NCBI GenBank assembly: GCA_031254955.1
Contig: JAIRTK010000147.1
Span: 1-5,102 of the forward strand
From: Opitutaceae bacterium
GTDB lineage: Bacteria; Verrucomicrobiota; Verrucomicrobiia; Opitutales; Opitutaceae
DNA: 5,102 bases
Direction of reading: 5' to 3'
Position 1 is the first letter of the stretch. Each line of letters opens with the position of its first letter. The notes below the pieces were generated by a model. It worked only from the letters and a program-made list of their open reading frames with translations. It was not told the origin of the DNA and did no database searches. Of the stretch, positions 1-4,379 are shown in pieces. The translations under genes and the position numbers were made by a program.

Positions 1-220
1 TCATGCCTTGCGCGGCGAGGCGGTCGAAGTTGGGCGTGTCGATGAATTTTTGCCCGTAAACCCCGATGTCGCCCCAGCCGAGGTCGTCGATGAGGATGAA
101 CAGGATGTTGGGCGGCGGCAGTGGTGGCGGCGGCATGGGCGCGGCGGGCAGCGCGGCGGCGCCGAGCGCGAGCGAGGCGATGCCGAGGGCGTGGGGAAGG
201 AGGCTGTCGTGGGGGTGCAT
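1..220 (-). CDS. Secreted sulfatase family protein, N-terminal part (3' end beyond window)
   Basis: Seventy-three codons are visible from an ATG at 220, and the rest lies off the left edge. Residues 1-10 are a short polar start, residues 11-27 a hydrophobic Ala/Leu/Gly stretch that looks like a Sec signal peptide with likely cleavage near residue 26 or 27, and residues 28-37 a proline-rich linker. The mature domain then opens with [19 protein letters not shown] (residues 38-56) and [11 protein letters not shown] (62-72). This is the characteristic first strand and metal-binding Asp-Asp (D45, D46) of the alkaline-phosphatase-like sulfatase family. Such enzymes hydrolyse sulfate esters, often on polysaccharides, in the periplasm or outside the cell. 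The formylglycine Cys/Ser motif that would prove sulfatase activity is beyond the window, so a related phosphodiesterase or phosphatase cannot be excluded. No upstream in-frame ATG exists. No Shine-Dalgarno-like sequence precedes the start, though TATAAA lies just before it. Confidence 0.9.
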   Translation of the reverse strand, partial: MHPHDSLLPHALGIASLALGAAALPAAPMPPPPLPPPNILFILIDDLGWGDIGVYGQKFIDTPNFDRLAAQGM

Positions 221-363
221 GTTTTTATATCCGGGTGTGCCGCGCCAGCATGGTGTCTGCGCGGCGAACGAGGTGATGGTGGTGGCGAGTTGCGTGTAAT
301 CGTCCGCTCTGCCTGTTCCTTCCGATCTGTTCGTTCCGTCCGGTGGGGGGCTGGGGCGGGGCG
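221..363. other. Intergenic gap upstream of the sulfatase gene
   Basis: This 143-bp gap lies between the tsaE stop and the sulfatase start. It is long enough to hold a sulfatase promoter, but I see no convincing -35/-10 pair. It contains a pair of adjacent imperfect 14-bp repeats at 314-327 and 328-341 (11 of 14 positions identical, core TGTTCxTTCCG) and a G-rich run at 345-361. No clear rho-independent terminator is visible after tsaE. Confidence 0.5.
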
Positions 364-819
364 CTATCCGGGCGCGAGGCGTATGTGGTGGCGGCTCGCG
401 GATTCGATGGAGAGGGCGAGGTGCCAGGTGCCGGCGGGGAGCCAGGCGGCGATGTTTTCGGGCCATTCGACGGCGAGGCACCAGGGGGAGGCCAAAAAGT
501 CCTCCAGCATGAGCGTCTCGATCTGGCGGGCGTTTTCGAGCCGGTAGGCGTCGAGATGCACAAGCGTGCGCGCGCGGCCCCGGTGGAGCGTGAAGATGTT
601 GAAGGTGGGGCTGGTGATCGTGGCGGCGATGCCGAGGCCGCGCGCGAGGCCTTGCACGAAGGTGGTTTTGCCGACGCCGAGGTCGCCGTGGAGCGCGAGC
701 GTCTGGTCGGGCGGCAGGGCGGGGGCGAGCCGGGCGGCGAGGGCGCGCGTGGCTTCGGCGGAGTCCGTGGTGATGCCGTCGCGCAGTTGTCTCAGAAAAG
801 TGTCCGCGGTCGCGGTCAT
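364..819 (-). CDS. tsaE: tRNA threonylcarbamoyladenosine biosynthesis ATPase TsaE
   Basis: This encodes a 151-residue P-loop ATPase, the usual size for TsaE (YjeE). TsaE works with TsaB and TsaD in the cytoplasm, where ATP hydrolysis resets the complex that transfers threonylcarbamoyl from threonylcarbamoyl-AMP onto A37 of ANN-decoding tRNAs (t6A). Family motifs are in order: Walker [11 protein letters not shown] at residues 45-54 (K51, T52), SPTF at 70-73, HLDAYRL at 88-94, and VEWPEN at 117-122 with the conserved E118-W119. The start is the ATG at 819, 11 bp after the thiL stop, giving the normal family N-terminus. The frame stays open far upstream, but that part reads as Arg/Pro-rich antisense-type sequence across thiL and is not coding. 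There is no Shine-Dalgarno motif, so translation may depend on coupling to thiL or on an SD-independent mechanism. Confidence 0.95.
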   Translation of the reverse strand: MTATADTFLRQLRDGITTDSAEATRALAARLAPALPPDQTLALHGDLGVGKTTFVQGLARGLGIAATITSPTFNIFTLHRGRARTLVHLDAYRLENARQIETLMLEDFLASPWCLAVEWPENIAAWLPAGTWHLALSIESASRHHIRLAPG

Positions 820-830
820 GGGGTGGTGGG

Positions 831-1814
831 TTATGGTTCGGATTTTGTCGCGCGGAGGTGTTCGTAGCCGTGATGGCGGGTCAGGTCGATGGCGCCGGCG
901 GGGAGGTTTTTTTGGGTTGGAACAAAGCAGCCGATGCAGGTCAGCGGGAGGCGGGGGAAGCGTTTTTTCCAGCGGCGGGCGAAGGCGTCGCGGTCGGCGC
1001 GGCGCGCGAGGGCAAACGCGAGTTCGTAGTCTTCGCCGTCGGTGAGGGCGTGGTCGAGCGGCGCGCGTCCGTCGCGCGCGGCGGCGCGGCGCGCGGCGGC
1101 GCTCAGGGGGATGGCGCCGGCGTCCAGCGCCGGGCGGGCGCCGGGCGGGGCGAGCGGGCGCAGGTCCTTGGCGATGCCGTCGCTGATGTCGGTCATGCAG
1201 CGCACTTCGGGTTGCGCGGCGAGCCAGGCGCCTTCGGGCAGGCGCGGCGTGAAGCGCCAGTGTTTGCCCGACAGGCTGCCGCCGAGCGTGCCGGTGACGT
1301 AAATCCAGTCGCCGGGGCGCGCGCCGGCGCGGGTGAGCAGGCGCGCGCCGGCTGGGGGTTGTCCGAGCAGGGTGAGGCTGGCCGCGAGTGTGTGGTCGGC
1401 TTGGGCGATGTCGCCGCCGATGATGTGGAGTTTGTGGGCGCGGGCGCAGGCGGCGAGACCGCGATAGAAGTGTTCCAGCCAGCGGATGCGCGTGCGGGGC
1501 GGCAGCGTGAGCGCGACGAGCGCGGCGCGGGGGGTCGCGCCCATCGAGGCGAGGTCGCTGAGGTTGCGTTTGAGGAGTTTGGCGCCGACGGCGCGGGGCG
1601 GCACGGAGTCGTCGAAGTGGAGGCCGTGGATGACGGGGTCCACGGTCACGACTTGCGGGCGCGGGGAGGCGGGGATGACCGCGCAATCGTCGCCGATGCC
1701 GGCGGGCGCGGGCGGCGTGGCGTCGCCGAGCCAGCGGCGGATCGCGGCGATGAGGCGTTCCTCGCCGAGGGCGGCAAGCGTTTTGCCGGGGTGGCTTGGG
1801 TCGAAGGGGGACAT
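831..1814 (-). CDS. thiL: Thiamine-monophosphate kinase ThiL
   Basis: This is a 327-residue protein, close to the usual ThiL length. ThiL phosphorylates thiamine monophosphate with ATP to thiamine diphosphate (EC 2.7.4.16), the last step of the bacterial pathway, in the cytoplasm. It belongs to the PurM/ThiL/HypE/SelD fold. Visible signatures in order are GIGDDCAVI at 39-47 with metal-binding D42 and D43, [10 protein letters not shown] at 58-67, [10 protein letters not shown] at 84-93, IIGGD at 131-135, YVTGTLGGS at 172-180, [12 protein letters not shown] at 207-218, TDGEDYEL at 258-265 (usually GGEDYEL, so one Gly is replaced by Asp) and the closing GYEHL at 316-320. The start is the ATG at 1814. 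No SD motif precedes it. A 90-bp gap separates it from the protease gene upstream, with no clear terminator, so readthrough is possible. It is followed closely by tsaE. Confidence 0.96.
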   Translation of the reverse strand: MSPFDPSHPGKTLAALGEERLIAAIRRWLGDATPPAPAGIGDDCAVIPASPRPQVVTVDPVIHGLHFDDSVPPRAVGAKLLKRNLSDLASMGATPRAALVALTLPPRTRIRWLEHFYRGLAACARAHKLHIIGGDIAQADHTLAASLTLLGQPPAGARLLTRAGARPGDWIYVTGTLGGSLSGKHWRFTPRLPEGAWLAAQPEVRCMTDISDGIAKDLRPLAPPGARPALDAGAIPLSAAARRAAARDGRAPLDHALTDGEDYELAFALARRADRDAFARRWKKRFPRLPLTCIGCFVPTQKNLPAGAIDLTRHHGYEHLRATKSEP

Positions 1815-1904
1815 GCGGCGGAGAAGTTTTGCGTTGTTCCGAATGGAGCGGGAGGTCTGACGTGTTTGCGAGGCGGGCGCGGGCGGTCCCGAAAAACTTT
1901 CGCG

Positions 1905-2750
1905 TCAGGCGCCGGGCGGCGGAACGAGGAAAAGCAGCGCGACCGAGTGCAGGTTGAACAGGCTGTGCGCGACGATGGTCGTGACGATGTTGCCGGTGCG
2001 CTGGTAGGCGATGCTGAACACAACGCTCAACACGAGCAACGGCAGGAAGCTGGCGAGGTTTCGATGCAGCAACGCAAACACCACGCCCGGCACCAGCAGC
2101 GCAAACCACGCGGGGACGCGGGTGTGGAGGTAGCGAAACAGCGCGCCGCGAAACACCAGTTCCTCCGAAATGGGCACGAGCACGCCAGCCAGAAAAAGGA
2201 GGAACCCAAGCTCATTCGGCGAACCCACGGTCCGGAAAATCTCCACCAGGCCTTGGAGCGGGATTTCAAAACCGAAACGCGCCAACAGCCAGCGCCAAGC
2301 CATGGAAATCGGAAAGAGCAGCAGCACGCTGACGCAAAACACGCCCGCCCCGACCAGTACCGCCTTTGCCGTGGATAGTGGCGGCGTCGGCTGCGCCAAG
2401 CCGCGCGGGATTCCGAACCCCGGCAGCCTCGCGGCCACCTGAAGCAACCGCCCGATCAGGAAAAATCCGAACAGGATGCCGAGCCTGAAAACCGCATCCT
2501 CCATGAGCAGCCCGATGTCGGAGCTGAACGAAAAGTTCTTGTTCAACGTGACGATGATCCGGCCCAGCAGGCCTTGGACAATGAGGCCTATAAAAAGCAC
2601 CGCGCCGCACGAGAGCCAAAAAAACCTCACCGGCAGAAACCACCGGGCCAGCCGGCACCGCCACGCCGGTGATTGCGGCGCGCGCGCCGCCGGGCCGAGC
2701 TGCCAGTGCCAAAGCAGGAAGGCGCCGACGAGGCAGCACAGGCCCGACAT
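1905..2750 (-). CDS. CPBP (CaaX/Abi) family intramembrane glutamic-type metalloprotease
   Basis: From the ATG at 2750 this is a 281-residue multi-spanning membrane protein. About seven or eight hydrophobic segments are visible, the first immediately at the N-terminus (MSGLCCLVGAFLLWHW). The three CPBP motifs lie in the C-terminal half. Counted from this start they are EELVFRG (E196, E197, R201), FALLHRN (F225, H229, N231) and HSLFN (H262, N266). In Rce1-like and bacteriocin-immunity members these residues form the active site in the membrane, but the substrate here cannot be predicted. Start choice: the frame stays open to an ATG at 2837 (310 residues) and one at 3008 (367 residues). The extra stretch is tandem-repeat DNA with low third-position GC, whereas strongly coding-type codon use begins at 2750. 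It may share a transcript with thiL downstream. No SD motif is seen at any of the candidate starts. Confidence 0.9.
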   Translation of the reverse strand: MSGLCCLVGAFLLWHWQLGPAARAPQSPAWRCRLARWFLPVRFFWLSCGAVLFIGLIVQGLLGRIIVTLNKNFSFSSDIGLLMEDAVFRLGILFGFFLIGRLLQVAARLPGFGIPRGLAQPTPPLSTAKAVLVGAGVFCVSVLLLFPISMAWRWLLARFGFEIPLQGLVEIFRTVGSPNELGFLLFLAGVLVPISEELVFRGALFRYLHTRVPAWFALLVPGVVFALLHRNLASFLPLLVLSVVFSIAYQRTGNIVTTIVAHSLFNLHSVALLFLVPPPGA

Positions 2751-2822
2751 GATGAGCGGTGCGATGGATGGCACGATGAGCGGTGCAATGGATGTCGCAA
2801 TGGATGGCTCAATGGATGTCGG
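2751..2822. repeat. Degenerate 12/24-bp tandem repeat just upstream of the protease gene
   Basis: The plus strand shows a 24-bp unit beginning GATGAGCGGTGC at 2751 and again at 2775. It then runs into 12-bp units of the form (G/T)CAATGGAT(G/C)(T/G)C up to about 2822. Read on the minus strand in the protease frame it would encode Ser-Ile-Ala-Pro-Leu-Ile-like repeats, so it may be a variable N-terminal extension if translation starts at 2837. Otherwise it is leader or promoter-side DNA. Confidence 0.75.
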
Positions 2823-2842
2823 TGAAGGATCTGGCATGGGAG

Positions 2843-2996
2843 GCGAAAAATGCGGCAGGCACGAAAGCGCGGAAAGCGTGAAAAATGCGAAGAGCGCGGC
2901 AGGCGCGAAAGTGCGACAAGTGTGAAAAATGCGGCAGAAGCAGAAAGTGCGGCAGAAGCAGAAAATGAGGAAAGCGCAAAAAATGCGAAAAATGCG
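2843..2996. repeat. Purine-rich degenerate repeat block (GAAAAATGCG words)
   Basis: The plus strand is strongly purine-rich. The decamer GAAAAATGCG occurs exactly at 2845-2854, 2880-2889, 2924-2933 and 2987-2996. An 18-bp unit TGCGGCAGAAGCAGAAAg/a is repeated in tandem at 2930-2947 and 2948-2965. Words such as GCGGCAGG and CGAAAG fill the gaps. No reading frame through it looks like a natural protein: one strand gives Lys/Glu/Ala-rich and the other Phe/Cys/Arg-rich sequence. I therefore treat it as non-coding repeat DNA in the gap between the decayed gene and the protease gene. Confidence 0.75.
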
Positions 2997-3070
2997 CACT
3001 CTCGGCAAGCCCGCGGCAGATTACAAGGCCGCTGATTTGCGCAGACGGAGTGCATGGCCGGAACGCGTGG

Positions 3071-3141
3071 TTGGATTGCGATGACCGGATTGCGTGGCTG
3101 GATGATTTGTGCGGCCTGATTTGAGTGGCCTGATTGCGTGG
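3071..3141. repeat. Degenerate repeat block (GGATTGCGTGGC-like words)
   Basis: The words in this block differ from those of the purine-rich block. GGATTGCG occurs at 3073-3080 and 3087-3094, with TGATTGCG at 3131-3138. GGCCTGATT occurs at 3113-3121 and 3127-3135, and GATTGCGTGG at 3088-3097 and 3132-3141. The spacing between copies varies between about 14 and 20 bp. No gene is seen between 2751 and 3231. Apart from the three repeat blocks and a short palindrome at 3194-3207, that stretch shows nothing I can name. Confidence 0.6.
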
Positions 3142-3193
3142 ACGGACTTGCACGAACTGCCGGGCGCAACCGAACCGGCGAGCCGCCTGGACA

Positions 3194-3207
3194 TCCGGCC
3201 AGCCGGA
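3194..3207. repeat. Short palindrome TCCGG-CCAG-CCGGA
   Basis: A 5-bp stem with a 4-base loop lies 25 bp beyond the stop of the decayed gene at 3232. It could form a small GC-rich hairpin in a transcript from the minus strand, but there is no following U-run, so I do not call it a terminator. Confidence 0.3.
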
Positions 3208-3231
3208 CACGGTCACTGGATGCCCGGAGAC

Positions 3232-3741
3232 TTACGGGGCGGCCAGCGAAACCCTCTGGCGGGCCGGCGATGCCGGGCGGCGTGGCGGCGGGGACGGCAC
3301 GATGGTGATGTAGTTTTGACGAGGATGCCCAGGTAGGCGAATTGGGCTTGGGAGGCGATATACCAGTCGTTTCGCAGGGACAGCGGATGCCAGTTTCGAT
3401 ACTGGCGCCGGGGTTGGGGGTTTTGTAGTCGGCGGCGTAACAGGTGGCGTCGCGAGGGCGCGCAGGGTGTTGTCGATGCGGGCGAGTTTGAGGGTGGCGT
3501 CGGCGTAGAGACCGCCAAGGTGGAGATAGGCGGCGTCGAGGCCAGCGTAGGTGCTGGTGAGGGTGGCGTCGAGCCGGATTTGGGACTCGCTGCCTGACGC
3601 GGGGATGTGACCTGACCGGGGAACCTGTCTCGCAATCTCACGACCTGTCTTTTTTGGCGAATTCAAGGCGTCTGTAGCCGCATAAATACTTTTGGGATTC
3701 ATTTCGTTTTGCTTTATAGTCCTATGGCATTTCCCGATCAT
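3232..3741 (-). pseudogene. Unrecognised gene, apparently decayed by three single-base deletions
   Basis: A nominal 169-codon frame runs from ATG 3741 (or ATG 3702) to TAA at 3232, but it does not look like one intact protein. I do not recognise a family. Residues from about 3588 to 3452 are well coding (third positions nearly all C/G) and read as an amphipathic helix, SQIRLDATLTSTYAGLDAAY followed by a similar Leu/Ala-rich stretch. From about 3452 to 3400 the coding-like frame is a different one (DATCYAADYKTPNPGASI). From about 3398 to 3315 it is the third (NWHPLSLRNDWYIASQAQF, then AYLGILVK). After about 3312 the original frame again looks coding (NYITIVPSPPP). Each switch is the same step, as expected of a lost base, and three losses restore frame. 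The first 45 codons are AT-richer and contain a repeat element, so the original start is unclear. An intact but proline-rich hypothetical protein remains possible. Confidence 0.5.
3623..3650. repeat. 12-bp dispersed motif flanked by 8-bp direct repeats
   Basis: The 12-mer CGCAATCTCACG (3631-3642) is bracketed by identical ACCTGTCT octamers at 3623-3630 and 3643-3650. The same 12-mer recurs exactly at 4202-4213 within a hairpin cluster, and a 9-of-12 version is found on the other strand near 3844-3855. The arrangement resembles a tiny insertion with a target duplication, or a slippage product. It lies inside the nominal 5' part of the decayed gene. Confidence 0.55.
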
Positions 3742-3932
3742 TTATAGACTTATCAAGCCGCGGATCAGCGGGAACACCTCGTCCTGCCATAAATATAAAT
3801 TTTGTTCGGGAATGGTATGACAGGGACTTTATAGAGGCTTTCGTGCGAGATTGTGAGACGGTGGCATCTCGCCCTTAGAGCCTTTTCGGTTTAGTGTGTC
3901 GCCGACGCAAGGGGTCTGACGCGGGAGCGCCA

Positions 3933-4034
3933 GTAGGGAGGTCTCTCCGAGGCCTCCGCCGGGTGGAGAAGGCGATTTGAATTTCATGGGTAAATCGAAG
4001 CGTGGTTGCGGAGTCCTCGGAGAGGCCTCCCTAC
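3933..4034. repeat. 26-bp inverted repeat with 50-bp centre (REP/MITE-like)
   Basis: The left arm is 3933-3958 and the right arm 4009-4034. The reverse complement of the right arm matches the left at 24 of 26 positions, beginning GTAGGGAGG and ending CTCCG. Each arm also contains its own near-palindrome of the form GGCCTC-TCC-GAGGCC. The 50-bp centre holds a second inverted pair, CGATTT at 3973-3978 and AAATCG at 3992-3997. The whole could fold as a nested hairpin or cruciform. It carries no ORF of interest. It could be a REP-type element, a tiny non-autonomous mobile element or an RNA-structure element. Confidence 0.75.
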
Positions 4035-4136
4035 CTTCCTTCGGAAACGAAATCCGCGTAATTTCAGTTGTTAACAAAGGCTACACGGCGCGGCTTGCGG
4101 GGGTTGCTTGGCATGGGCGTCCTCGCTCGTGTGCTT

Positions 4137-4161
4137 GGGGTGGTGGGGAGGAGGGGGAGGG
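4137..4161 (+). other. Potential G-quadruplex tract
   Basis: Four G-runs of at least three (4137-4140, 4145-4148, 4153-4157, 4159-4161) are separated by loops of 4, 4 and 1 bases on the plus strand. The pattern satisfies the usual sequence rule for an intramolecular quadruplex. It lies in gene-free DNA about 220 bp downstream of the kinase stop. Function is unknown and chance in G-rich DNA is possible. Confidence 0.4.
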
Positions 4162-4186
4162 CGGCGCGGAGCACCGTCGCGCGGGT

Positions 4187-4291
4187 GAGTCGCCCGTGCT
4201 TCGCAATCTCACGGGCGGGGACATGCACTATCCCACGGGCGGAGACGCTCGTGCCACACGAACCGCCCATGCCTCGCGAGTCGCCCGTGCT
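4187..4291. repeat. Cluster of CGCCCGTG/CACGGGCG hairpins and direct repeats
   Basis: CGCCCGTG at 4191-4198 pairs perfectly with CACGGGCG at 4210-4217 across an 11-base loop that contains the dispersed 12-mer CGCAATCTCACG. A second hairpin joins CACGGGC (4234-4240) to GCTCGTG (4247-4253), with one mismatch and a GGAGAC loop. The 14-mer GAGTCGCCCGTGCT occurs exactly at 4187-4200 and again at 4278-4291. The grouping resembles the palindromic intergenic repeat clusters of many bacterial genomes. Confidence 0.65.
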
Positions 4292-4379
4292 ATATGGTGC
4301 GCCCGGCTTCGCGTTCACCTTGGTCAACAAAGGAAGGACAGGCGTTTTTTCTGTGTCGAAACGGACGGCTTGGCGGCTG

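Larger units (their letters stand above)
3742..4379. other. Long gene-free region between the histidine kinase and the decayed gene
   Basis: No protein-coding or RNA gene is supported in these 638 bp. Its left part (3742-3840) is an AT-rich island in GC-rich surroundings. The octamer (C/A)TTTATAG occurs three times here and just beyond (3712-3719, 3740-3747, 3827-3834), but I cannot assign a promoter with proper spacing. The centre holds a 26-bp inverted repeat (3933-4034), followed by a G-rich tract (4137-4161) and short hairpins (4187-4291). No clear terminator is visible immediately after the kinase stop. Open frames across it translate to Pro/Gly/Ser-rich or Arg-rich sequence typical of repeats. 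Confidence 0.7.

Noticed and set aside
820..2109. Upstream extension of the tsaE frame giving a 581-residue protein
   Set aside because: The extension is Arg/Pro/His-rich, overlaps thiL in another frame, and the normal TsaE length and motifs begin at 819.
858..2378. A 506-codon open frame on the plus strand across thiL and the protease gene
   Set aside because: It is antisense to two clearly identified genes and its Gly/Ala/Arg/Glu-rich composition is what GC-rich coding DNA gives on the opposite strand.
2850..3035. Small plus-strand Lys/Glu/Ala-rich frame resembling a charged coiled coil
   Set aside because: The composition follows directly from the purine-rich repeat words. No recognisable start signal or homology-like pattern is present.
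3829..4077. An 82-codon minus-strand frame in the gene-free region
   Set aside because: It is simply a translation through the 26-bp inverted repeat and its flanks, and the Pro/Gly/Ser-rich product has no protein-like pattern.
4187..4291. Possible CRISPR array
   Set aside because: The repeats are short palindromes with irregular spacing and differing orientation, and there are no uniform repeat-spacer units.
4321..4379. Rho-independent terminator for the kinase gene
   Set aside because: A T/A-run is present but only a 4-bp stem can be drawn beside it, which is too weak to support the call.
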